From contig CAYJPM010000024.1 of assembly GCA_964372145.1 (NCBI GenBank), positions 1 through 14,889 on the forward strand: a stretch of DNA of 14,889 bases, given 5' to 3'. Below, piece after piece: positions 6,938 through 13,666 of this stretch; positions within the stretch are counted from its first letter, which is position 1; each line of letters begins with the position of its first letter. Below the pieces are notes generated by a model. The model was given only the letters and a program-made list of their open reading frames with translations. It was not told where the DNA came from and searched no databases. The DNA is from CAKOSP01 sp964372145 (lineage in GTDB: Bacteria; Bacillota_I; Bacilli_A; RF39; UBA660). The position numbers were made by a program, and so were the translations under genes.

Positions 6938-8089
6938 CTTTTTAAGTTCTCTTTTGAATTTAACATCTTTACTTTCAATAGCGATTCTTTGTACTACAAA
7001 GAACATTATTATAAAACAAATAGTAGATGATCCACCATAACTTAGCAACGGTAGTGGAACTCCAGTTAGTGGTATTACTGCAAGTACACCTAGTAAATTT
7101 ATTAACAAATGCATCGATAACATTGCAAATGCACCGTATGCAATTATACTACATTTTAAATTATGTGCATTTCTTGCTATTGCAGTTATTCTATATAATA
7201 TAAATAAGTATACAAGTATTATTACTATTCCTACAATTAAACCTAACTCTTCAACTATAATAGGAAATATAAAATCTGTATGACTTTCAGGTAAATATAA
7301 AAATTTTTGAGTACTTTCGCCTAGACCAACACCAAATAAACCACCGTTATTTATTGCTATGTAACCATTACAAACTTGATATCCACTTTCTTCGGTATAT
7401 CTAGAGCATGGATTTTGATAATTTTGTAATCTACTTATTTGACTACTACTCAATATTTCGTCACCAAATAAATAAAATGAGCCTAATAGTACTACACCTG
7501 CTCCAAGTGCAACTTTAAGATATATTGATCCTTTTTGATTTATCGCTGGCAAACTTATGAAAATCATTCCTGTTATTCCTGCTAATATTAAAGCTGATCC
7601 AAAGTCTGGTTGCATACCTATTAGAATTATTAATATACCTGCAATGACTAGTGGTATTAAATAAGGACCTATATTTTTAACTTTTTTTACATGAAGTGTA
7701 TTATAAAATACACCCATAAATATAATTATTACTACTTTTGCAAATTCACTTGGTTGTAAACTGAAAAATCCTAAATCGTACCAACTTTTTGCTGAATTTA
7801 TATCTGTGTCTAACATAAATAATCCAGCTAAAAGAGCTGTAATTCCTACTAAAGCAGGTATAATTAATTTATTATATGTTTTAGTTGGTATTTTCAAAAT
7901 AACAAAACCTACGATATATCCACCAACAACAAACATTAATTGTCTTAAAAAAAAGAATGATGTATCTTTATTATATCTTAGTATTGTAGATACACTTGAT
8001 GCACTAAATATCATAAACATTCCAAAAATAGCCATAACTGTAAAGGCTATAAATAATGGTAAATCTATTTTAATGCTTGATCTTTTCAT
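6926..8089 (-). CDS. ftsW: FtsW-type SEDS peptidoglycan glycosyltransferase
   Basis: This 387-residue multi-pass membrane protein polymerises lipid II into glycan strands during division. Family marks are QPSEFAK, GMQPDFGSALI, then AINNGGLFGVGLGESTQKF with YLPESHTDFIFPIIVEELG, and LLSYGGSS near the end. The conserved Asp in TDFIF is the SEDS catalytic candidate. FtsW is preferred to RodA because of the GESTQKF-YLPE-HTDFIF block, but RodA is not fully excluded. The frame is open to an ATG at 8134, but the start at 8089 (MKRSSIKIDL) is chosen: AGGAG stands five bases upstream, and the promoter lies between the two ATGs. The outer loop carries two cysteines (C228, C240) in NPC...QVCNG, which could form a disulfide. 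Its presence indicates a cell wall. Confidence 0.9.
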   Translation of the reverse strand: MKRSSIKIDLPLFIAFTVMAIFGMFMIFSASSVSTILRYNKDTSFFFLRQLMFVVGGYIVGFVILKIPTKTYNKLIIPALVGITALLAGLFMLDTDINSAKSWYDLGFFSLQPSEFAKVVIIIFMGVFYNTLHVKKVKNIGPYLIPLVIAGILIILIGMQPDFGSALILAGITGMIFISLPAINQKGSIYLKVALGAGVVLLGSFYLFGDEILSSSQISRLQNYQNPCSRYTEESGYQVCNGYIAINNGGLFGVGLGESTQKFLYLPESHTDFIFPIIVEELGLIVGIVIILVYLFILYRITAIARNAHNLKCSIIAYGAFAMLSMHLLINLLGVLAVIPLTGVPLPLLSYGGSSTICFIIMFFVVQRIAIESKDVKFKRELKKLKY

Positions 8090-8105
8090 TAGTGCTCCTA
8101 TCATA

Positions 8106-8134
8106 ATTTTATCACAAAAAATAAGTACATACAA
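8106..8134 (-). promoter_or_regulatory. Promoter of ftsW
   Basis: On the minus strand TTGTAT (8129-8134), an exact 17-bp spacer and TAAAAT (8106-8111). The predicted start near 8099 leaves a leader of about ten bases holding AGGAG. This supports the downstream ATG at 8089. Confidence 0.65.
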
Positions 8135-8182
8135 AATAAACGAACAATATAGACAAATATTATGTCAAAAGATTACACTTTT

Positions 8183-8212
8183 CATAAGATATACTAGAAA
8201 GATAAAGGAGGT
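8183..8212 (+). promoter_or_regulatory. Possible -10 and strong ribosome binding site of the YjcZ-like gene
   Basis: AAAGGAGGT (8204-8212) stands six bases before the ATG and is the most complete Shine-Dalgarno in the window, predicting high translation. TATACT (8190-8195) may be the -10; no good -35 is visible. CATAAGATA (8183-8191) also fits the loose CATAnnnTA -10 of sporulation sigma factors, which is weak evidence in DNA this AT-rich. Confidence 0.5.
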
Positions 8213-8218
8213 ATAAGT

Positions 8219-8404
8219 ATGTATTATTATGGAAATAGCGGATATGGAGTTCCATATCAAAATCAAGGATATGTTGGATATACTACTGGATACGGTTGTG
8301 GTAGCGGTGCTGCTATATGGATAGTTTTATTTATATTACTTGTAATTATAGTTGGTGCAGGATGGAACAATAATAACGGATGTAATAACAATACAAATTG
8401 TTAA
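8219..8404 (+). CDS. Small YjcZ-like Gly/Tyr/Asn-rich membrane protein
   Basis: This 61-residue protein has three zones: a Tyr/Gly-rich start (1-30), one membrane helix (31-48, AAIWIVLFILLVIIVGAG) and an Asn/Cys-rich tail (49-61). The Gly-rich lead followed by a VLFILLVIIVGA helix resembles the YjcZ family of small membrane proteins in Bacillus, some of which (SscA) act in spore coat assembly. Three cysteines (27, 55, 61) lie outside the helix. The start is secured by the AAAGGAGGT site. It stands alone, divergent from ftsW, with its own terminator, so it is probably monocistronic and well expressed. The family match is by pattern only, and a sporulation role cannot be assumed. Confidence 0.8.
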   Translation: MYYYGNSGYGVPYQNQGYVGYTTGYGCGSGAAIWIVLFILLVIIVGAGWNNNNGCNNNTNC

Positions 8405-8417
8405 ATTAAAGAAATTT

Positions 8418-8449
8418 GGAGAATAAATTTGATTTATTCTCCTTTTTTT
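8418..8449 (+). terminator. Terminator of the YjcZ-like gene
   Basis: The arms GGAGAATAAA (8418-8427) and TTTATTCTCC (8433-8442) pair perfectly around TTTGA and are followed by seven T. The loop and second arm also hold the -35 of def. Confidence 0.9.
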
Positions 8450-8457
8450 AGTATAAT
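8429..8457 (+). promoter_or_regulatory. Promoter of def, overlapping the upstream terminator
   Basis: TTGATT (8429-8434), an exact 17-bp spacer and TATAAT (8452-8457). The -35 is in the hairpin of the preceding terminator. The predicted start near 8464 is four bases before the ATG at 8468, so the def mRNA should be leaderless or nearly so. Confidence 0.7.
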
Positions 8458-8467
8458 TAGTCTCGTG

Positions 8468-9025
8468 ATGTTTATGAAGTTACCAAAAATTAATATTTTA
8501 AATGAAAATAATAAATTACTAAGAAAAGTTAGCGAAGAAGTTACTTTTCCATTATCTAGTGAATATAAGAAAATGATAGATGATTTATTATTATATTTAA
8601 AAATGAGTCAAAATGAAAAATATATTGAAAAATATGATTTAAGAGCTGGTATGGGAATGGCTTTTGTTCAAGTTGGAATATTAAAAAGAATCTTTGTTAT
8701 TTCTATTGAAGAAGAAGACGGTTCTTTTACTGAATATACAATAATTAATCCTAAAGTTATTAGTCAAAGTGAAGAATTAATATATGTTGAAGAAGGCGAA
8801 GGATGTTTAAGTGTAGATAGAGATACTGATGGAATAGTTCCTAGAAATGCTAGAATTACAGTGGAATACAATGATGTTGATGGAAATACTAAGACTATTA
8901 GAGTTAGAGAAGATGTTTCAATAGCTTTCCAACATGAAATTGATCACTTGAATGGAATATTATTTGTAGATAAAATTGATAATAAAGATCCTTACAAAAA
9001 TGAAGATAAAATGAGACCAATTTAA
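8468..9025 (+). CDS. def: Peptide deformylase (type II, altered motif I)
   Basis: This 185-residue metalloenzyme removes the formyl group from the first Met of new proteins. Length and layout match the Gram-positive type II enzyme (for example SSEYKKMIDDLLLYLKMSQN, then EKYDLRAG). Motif II is EGCLS (C113), and motif III is QHEIDH (H156, E157, H160), so the metal ligands and catalytic Glu are kept. Motif I reads GMGMAFVQVG (61-70) instead of the usual GxGLAAPQIG; the Gln is kept but the second Ala and the Pro are replaced. The frame is open further upstream, but those codons overlap the terminator and promoter. ATG 8468 is chosen (ATG 8474 or GTG 8465 are possible). There is no ribosome binding site. 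It is convergent with smc. Confidence 0.92.
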   Translation: MFMKLPKINILNENNKLLRKVSEEVTFPLSSEYKKMIDDLLLYLKMSQNEKYIEKYDLRAGMGMAFVQVGILKRIFVISIEEEDGSFTEYTIINPKVISQSEELIYVEEGEGCLSVDRDTDGIVPRNARITVEYNDVDGNTKTIRVREDVSIAFQHEIDHLNGILFVDKIDNKDPYKNEDKMRPI

Positions 9026-9052
9026 AAACACTAATATATTAGTGTTTTTTTT
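9024..9052. terminator. Bidirectional terminator shared by def and smc
   Basis: The arms AAAAACACTAA (9024-9034) and TTAGTGTTTTT (9039-9049) pair around ATAT. T follows on the plus strand to 9052; on the minus strand only five T are present. The def stop (9023-9025) and smc stop (9051-9053) touch its two edges. Confidence 0.85.
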
Positions 9053-11972
9053 AATTTTCTAATCTAGTACTTACTATTTTACTTACACCAGATTCTTGCA
9101 TAGTTATTCCGTATAAACTATCTGCATATTCCATCATTCTTTTTTTATGTGTAATTAATATAAATTGACTTTCTTTTTTCTTGTCATTTATATATTTACC
9201 AAACATATCAACATTAGCTTCATCAAGTGCTGCTTCTGCTTCATCTAATATTATAAATGGAACAGGTCTTACATTTAATATAGAGAATAATAAACATATT
9301 GCAGTAAGTGATTTTTCACCACCTGATAAAAGAATAGTTTTATTAATTTTTTTACCTGGAGGCTCCGCTATAATATCTACTCCTGTATTTAATATATCAT
9401 CAGGATTAGTTAAAATTAATTCACCCTTTCCACCTTGGAAGATTTCTCTAAATACATTTTTAAATTCAGCCGCCACAGCTTTAAATGATTTTTTGAATTT
9501 ATCAATCATTATTTCATCCATCTCACCTATTATATTCAGTAAACTATCACTAGCATCTATTAAATCATTTTCTTGATTTAGTAAAAAATCATATCTTTCA
9601 GATATTCTCTCATATTCCGCTATACTTCCTAAGTTTACATCTCCTAGTAGGTTCATTTCTACCTTGATAGATTTAACTTTAGATCTAGCTTCTTCTTTTT
9701 CATAATCTAAGAAATAATTTTCTTTTGCTGCTTCATATGTTAAATTATAGTCGTTACTTAAAATATATAATAAATTTTCAAGTTTAACTTCATTTTTACC
9801 TATTTCTACTTCTTTTAATTTTAATTCATTATTGAATTTATTATATTCGTTATTTTTAATTTTAAAATCGTTTTCTAATGTAGTAATATTATTTTGTAAA
9901 TCGAATTTTTTATCTTTTAATTCTTCTAAGTTGTTTTCAAAAATTATTTTATCTTTTGCTTTTTCATTTAATTTTTCAATTAAATTAATTAGTTCTTCTT
10001 CAACTGTGTTAGATGCAACGTTGTCCATACCTTTTATTTGATAAAATTTATTTTCTAGTTCATATTCTAAATCTTTAAGTACAATTCTTTTGTTATTTAA
10101 AACTTCTGATAATAACACATTTTTTTTATTAAGTAATTCGTTTTTTTCATCCAGTTTTAAATATTCTTTTTCTTCTTTATCAAAATCATTATTTATTTTT
10201 ATTAGTTTTCTTTTTTCATCTTCTAAATTTTGTATTAAATTTTTCAGTATTTGTTTATTATTATTGTTTGTTTCATTTATCTTTCCACCTGATACTGATC
10301 CACCAGCATATAAGATTTCACCGTCAAGTGATACAATACGATATTTATATTCTAATTTTTTTCCAATTTTATTTAATGCATCAATGTCTTTAACTACAAT
10401 TACATTTCCTAATTGATTTTCTATTATATTTTTATATTTTTTATCATATTTTACTAAATCAGATGCTATACCAACATATTCTTCATCATTTTTAATCATA
10501 TATATTACATCTTTTGATAAATATCTACTTTTAATTGTATCCATAGGGAAGAATGTAGCTCTTCCTAAGTTATTTAATTTTAAATAATTAATACATTCCT
10601 TAGCGGTTTTAAAATCATCAGTAACAATAAAGTTTGCAGCAAAACCTAACGTTGTATTAATAGCAACTTGATATTCTTTTTCAGACTCTATTAAATTACC
10701 TATTATATCGTGTACCTTATCAAATTTTGGATTATTTATTATACTTCTAATTGATTTTGGATATCCTTCAGAATTTAATATATTACTTTCTGTTATCTCT
10801 ATTTTATTTTGTAAATATAGTACTGTTTTATTTTGAGCATCAATATTAGAAGCTATATTAGATTTTTTAATTTTAGCCATTATAAGTGTATTACTTATTT
10901 CATCGATTTCTTTTAATAATTTATTTTTTTCATCTTTAATTTTCTTTAATTCTATTTCAGTTATTTCTTTTTTCTTTTTAAGTTCTGCTTCTTCTTCTTT
11001 TAATTTAACTAATGATTCATTTATTTTATTTTTCCCTGCTGTAAACCTTTGTCTTTCAATCATTATTTGTTTTTCACTAGATAATTTAGAAATATCTTCG
11101 TTTACTTCAATTATTTTATTATTTGTATCATTAATTGTTTCATCGATTTTNNNNNNNNNNAAAACTTCTATCTTAGATGACTCTATTTCTTTACTAAAAT
11201 CTGTAAGTTTATTATTTAGTATTTCTATTTCATCTTTTAATACTTTGTAATTTTGATTTACAGTATCTATATCATTAGAAATAAGTGCTATTTCTAAACT
11301 TTCCAATTCTTTTCTGAAATTTAAATATTTTTTAGCATCTTCACTTTGTTTTTTTAAAGGTTTAACTGTTTTAGATAATTCTTCTATAACTAATTTAATA
11401 CTATTTAAATTATCTTTTGTTTTTTCTAACTTTCTTAATGCTTCTTCTTTTCTTTTTTTATATTTTAGTACACCAGCAGCAGATTCAAATATTATTCTAC
11501 GATCTATTGCTTTAGAATTTACTATTTCAGTTATGTTACCTTGAGATATTATATTAAATGCTCCTTGACCTGCTCCAGTATCTAGAAATAAATCATGAAT
11601 ATCTTTTAATCTTACTTTTGCATTATTAATATAATAATCATTTTCTCCTGTTTTATAAACTTCTCTTTTAATTTCTATTTCTTTAAAATTACTTTTTAAG
11701 TAATTATCTTTATTATCAAAAATTAATGAAACACTAGCTTTTTTTAAACCTTCTCTTGAAGATGAACCACTAAATATTACATCACTCATGACATCTGAAC
11801 CACGTAATTGTTTAACTGACTGTTCCCCTAGTACCCATCTTATTGCGTCTACTATGTTACTTTTACCACTTCCATTAGGACCAACTACTGCGGTAATTTC
11901 TTTATTAAAATCAACTGTTGTTTTGTCAGCAAAAGATTTAAAACCTACTGCCTTTATACTCTTTAAATACAT
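9051..11972 (-). CDS. smc: Chromosome partition protein SMC (assembly gap in the coiled coil)
   Basis: This condensin-type ATPase organises the chromosome as a dimer with ScpA and ScpB. As read it has 973 residues: Walker A GPNGSGKSN (31-39), a first coiled-coil arm (about 170-400), the hinge (about 402-570, including VHDIIGNLI and GGSVSGGK), a second arm (about 575-775), then NLLGDVNLGSI, the signature LSGGEKSLT (882-890) and Walker B PFIILDEAEAALD (905-917). B. subtilis SMC has 1186 residues. The second arm has no gap yet is only about 200 residues long, so the short size is mostly real and resembles mycoplasma SMC (about 980). A 10-N gap lies near residue 271, in the first arm. It follows rnc by six bases, and the weak GTAGG site overlaps the rnc stop. 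scpA, scpB and ftsY are not in the window. Confidence 0.95.
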   Translation of the reverse strand: MYLKSIKAVGFKSFADKTTVDFNKEITAVVGPNGSGKSNIVDAIRWVLGEQSVKQLRGSDVMSDVIFSGSSSREGLKKASVSLIFDNKDNYLKSNFKEIEIKREVYKTGENDYYINNAKVRLKDIHDLFLDTGAGQGAFNIISQGNITEIVNSKAIDRRIIFESAAGVLKYKKRKEEALRKLEKTKDNLNSIKLVIEELSKTVKPLKKQSEDAKKYLNFRKELESLEIALISNDIDTVNQNYKVLKDEIEILNNKLTDFSKEIESSKIEVXXXXKIDETINDTNNKIIEVNEDISKLSSEKQIMIERQRFTAGKNKINESLVKLKEEEAELKKKKEITEIELKKIKDEKNKLLKEIDEISNTLIMAKIKKSNIASNIDAQNKTVLYLQNKIEITESNILNSEGYPKSIRSIINNPKFDKVHDIIGNLIESEKEYQVAINTTLGFAANFIVTDDFKTAKECINYLKLNNLGRATFFPMDTIKSRYLSKDVIYMIKNDEEYVGIASDLVKYDKKYKNIIENQLGNVIVVKDIDALNKIGKKLEYKYRIVSLDGEILYAGGSVSGGKINETNNNNKQILKNLIQNLEDEKRKLIKINNDFDKEEKEYLKLDEKNELLNKKNVLLSEVLNNKRIVLKDLEYELENKFYQIKGMDNVASNTVEEELINLIEKLNEKAKDKIIFENNLEELKDKKFDLQNNITTLENDFKIKNNEYNKFNNELKLKEVEIGKNEVKLENLLYILSNDYNLTYEAAKENYFLDYEKEEARSKVKSIKVEMNLLGDVNLGSIAEYERISERYDFLLNQENDLIDASDSLLNIIGEMDEIMIDKFKKSFKAVAAEFKNVFREIFQGGKGELILTNPDDILNTGVDIIAEPPGKKINKTILLSGGEKSLTAICLLFSILNVRPVPFIILDEAEAALDEANVDMFGKYINDKKKESQFILITHKKRMMEYADSLYGITMQESGVSKIVSTRLEN
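11151..11160. other. Assembly gap inside smc (10 N)
   Basis: Ten N in the first coiled-coil arm of SMC. The frame is open on both sides, and the true length is unknown. Because the gap-free return arm is also short, a large missing piece is not required. Confidence 0.95.
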
Positions 11973-11978
11973 ATTTAC

Positions 11979-12629
11979 CTACTTTACACTTTTATCATAA
12001 GCATTTTTTGCTGCTTCTTGTTCAGCTGCTTTTTTATTTTTTCCTTCTCCAACTCCATATACAATTCCTTCGACTACTACCTCTACTACGAAAGTTCTAT
12101 CATGTGCTGAACCTTTTTCTTCTACAACATTATAATCTACACTTTTTTTAGATGTTTGAACATATTCTTGAAGTTTAGTTTTATAATCGTTAAAAAAAGT
12201 ATTTTCTTCTTCTATTTCAGGTATAACTACATCATAAATAAATTGTTTAGCTATTTCGTATCCCTGATCTAAATATATAGCCGCTATAACTGCTTCAAAC
12301 ATATCTGCAAGTATAGTTTTATTAACATTATTACGTTGTCCATGACCTACCATAGCATAATGAATAATTTCTATTTTCTCAGCATAAAATGCTAGTGCAT
12401 TCTCACAAACAAATGATGCTCTTTTTTTAGTCATGTCACCTTCTTTTAAATCAGTGAATTTATAAAAATAGTCACTTGTCACTGCTTGAAGTATAGCATC
12501 TCCTAAAAATTCTAATCTCTCATAACTAGTAAATTTTCTGTGTTCATTTACATATGAAGAGTGTGTTAAAGCTTCCTTTAAATATGTTTCATCATTTAGT
12601 TCTATATTATATTTTTTTAAAAATTTCAT
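11979..12629 (-). CDS. rnc: Ribonuclease III
   Basis: This 216-residue endonuclease cuts double-stranded RNA and matures rRNA and mRNA. The catalytic domain has the signature ERLEFLGDAIL (37-47), with E40 and D44, and the second acidic pair D109 and E112 in LADMFEAVIAAIYLD. A double-stranded RNA binding domain fills about 148-215 (DYKTKLQEYVQ... GKNKKAAEQEAAKNA). It is slightly shorter than the usual 225-250 because the N-terminus is brief. The ATG at 12629 follows an extended -10 promoter by 23 bases; GGAA is the only ribosome binding candidate and lies rather far upstream. rnc-smc is a common Firmicutes pair and is probably one transcript. Confidence 0.96.
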   Translation of the reverse strand: MKFLKKYNIELNDETYLKEALTHSSYVNEHRKFTSYERLEFLGDAILQAVTSDYFYKFTDLKEGDMTKKRASFVCENALAFYAEKIEIIHYAMVGHGQRNNVNKTILADMFEAVIAAIYLDQGYEIAKQFIYDVVIPEIEEENTFFNDYKTKLQEYVQTSKKSVDYNVVEEKGSAHDRTFVVEVVVEGIVYGVGEGKNKKAAEQEAAKNAYDKSVK

Positions 12630-12652
12630 TTATATCAATTCCAATCATATAT

Positions 12653-12661
12653 ATTATACCA
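12653..12661 (-). promoter_or_regulatory. Extended -10 promoter of rnc-smc
   Basis: On the minus strand TGGTATAAT is an extended -10 with a perfect hexamer (12653-12658). The -35 is weak, as is usual for this class. The predicted start is near 12646. Confidence 0.65.
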
Positions 12662-12689
12662 AAATTTTACGAATAATTAAACTAAGAAA

Positions 12690-12718
12690 TGTACATTAGT
12701 ATTTGCAAGTGTTATACT
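12690..12718 (+). promoter_or_regulatory. Promoter of the CPBP gene
   Basis: TGTACA (12690-12695), a 17-bp spacer and TATACT (12713-12718), the latter preceded by TGT as an extended -10. AAAGGAG (12724-12730) lies just after the predicted start near 12725. Confidence 0.65.
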
Positions 12719-12735
12719 TGTATAAAGGAGAGTAT

Positions 12736-13395
12736 ATGAAAAAAAAGATTATTTTTATAATTATTGTTATATTATGTATTTCTGCTATAGCTTTTACTGA
12801 TTTAGTTATAAGACCTGGTTATCTTATAAAAACTATGGTAAAAGCTCCTATATTCTTAATTACCCCTATTTTATATGCTCTATTTTATAAGAATTATGAT
12901 TTTTATAAAATACTTAAGATTTCAAAAAAAGGTATAAAAAATTCATTATTACTAGGAATTGGATTATATACCATTATAGTTGGCTTTTTTCTTTTAATTA
13001 GTAATTTTATAGATTTAGAACCTATTATAACATCTTTAGAAAATAATCTTGGTATAAATAAAAATAACTTTATATATATTGCTTTATATGTTTGTTTAAT
13101 TAATTCTTTTTTAGAAGAATGGTTCTTTAGAGGTTTTATGTATAATGAATTAAAAAAATATTCGGTAAAGACTGCTTATATAATTAGTTCTATTGCTTTT
13201 AGTGTTTATCATGTAGCTATCATGGATGGGATGTTTAATATATATTTGTTTATTTTAATCATGATTTCTTTATTTATCGGTGGATTAATTTTTTGTTATC
13301 TTAATCAAAAAAACAATAATATATATTCATCATGGTGTACTCATGCGTTTGCAAATTTTGCTATGAACACTATTGGATTCATTTTGTTCTTTTAA
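12736..13395 (+). CDS. CPBP family intramembrane metalloprotease homologue
   Basis: This 219-residue membrane protein belongs to the CPBP (Abi, CaaX-type) family. The three family motifs are present: EEWFFR (E127, E128, R132), FSVYH (H159) and HAFAN (H203, N207), so the putative metal site looks intact. About six membrane segments are visible. Family members include prenyl-protein proteases in eukaryotes and bacteriocin-immunity or regulatory proteins in Gram-positives; the substrate here is unknown. The frame is open to an ATG at 12703, but that codon lies inside the promoter. ATG 12736 has AAAGGAG five bases upstream and starts with MKKK and a hydrophobic helix. No bacteriocin or prenylation gene is nearby. 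The yidD promoter begins right after its stop, and no terminator separates them. Confidence 0.88.
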   Translation: MKKKIIFIIIVILCISAIAFTDLVIRPGYLIKTMVKAPIFLITPILYALFYKNYDFYKILKISKKGIKNSLLLGIGLYTIIVGFFLLISNFIDLEPIITSLENNLGINKNNFIYIALYVCLINSFLEEWFFRGFMYNELKKYSVKTAYIISSIAFSVYHVAIMDGMFNIYLFILIMISLFIGGLIFCYLNQKNNNIYSSWCTHAFANFAMNTIGFILFF

Positions 13396-13424
13396 TTTAC
13401 AAAAGACAAAATATATTGTAAAAT
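13396..13424 (+). promoter_or_regulatory. Promoter of yidD and the lipoprotein gene
   Basis: TTTACA (13396-13401), an exact 17-bp spacer and TAAAAT (13419-13424). The -35 starts on the base after the CPBP stop codon. The predicted start near 13431 gives a leader of about eight bases. Confidence 0.7.
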
Positions 13425-13438
13425 TAATATAGGTACTT

Positions 13439-13666
13439 ATGAAGAAGATAATAATAAAAATTATAAGAATATATCAAATTACTCCATTAAATACCCATAG
13501 TAAATGTAGATTTCATCCTACGTGTAGTAATTACATGATTGACGCTCTTAATGAATATGGATGTATGAAAGGTTTATATTTAGGAATAAAAAGAATATTT
13601 AGGTGTAACCCTTTTGGAAAATATGGTTATGACCCAGTACCAAAAAAGGAGACAAAAATTAAATGA
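13439..13666 (+). CDS. yidD: Membrane protein insertion efficiency factor YidD
   Basis: This 75-residue protein carries the YidD signature CRFHPTCSNYM (23-33), then ALNEYGCMKGLYLGIKRIFRC and NPFGKYGYDPVP, and is full length for the family. YidD is a small membrane-associated protein that helps YidC insert proteins into the membrane; its gene is often in the rpmH-rnpA-yidD-yidC cluster, but here it stands apart. Four cysteines (23, 29, 42, 56) are present. The ribosome binding site is weak (TAGGT). The stop TGA overlaps the next ATG (ATGA), so translation of the lipoprotein is probably coupled to it. Confidence 0.96.
   Translation: MKKIIIKIIRIYQITPLNTHSKCRFHPTCSNYMIDALNEYGCMKGLYLGIKRIFRCNPFGKYGYDPVPKKETKIK

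Noticed and set aside
8090..8134. A longer FtsW starting at 8134
   Set aside because: A TTGTAT-17-TAAAAT promoter lies in this stretch, the first 15 residues do not fit an SEDS N-terminus, and ATG 8089 has AGGAG at ideal spacing.
8183..8191. A sporulation sigma-E/K promoter for the YjcZ-like gene
   Set aside because: CATAnnnTA is common by chance in such AT-rich DNA and there is no matching -35. It is kept only as a note.
8429..8467. A longer deformylase starting at 8429
   Set aside because: The extra codons overlap the terminator hairpin, the T run and the TATAAT, and add nothing that resembles deformylase.
9181..10416. Open frames on the plus strand across smc, and similar ones opposite holA, comEC and ftsW
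   Set aside because: They lie antisense to well-supported genes, lack ribosome binding sites, and have compositions expected from the reverse complement of coiled-coil or membrane genes.
12703..12735. A longer CPBP protein starting at 12703
   Set aside because: This ATG lies inside the promoter spacer. ATG 12736 has a strong ribosome binding site and the natural start of the first membrane helix.
13664..13666. TGA read as Trp, as in mycoplasmas
   Set aside because: TGA is the stop of yidD at exactly the family length and overlaps the next ATG. Trp in TrxA, SMC and FtsW is TGG, and no long gene needs TGA read-through.
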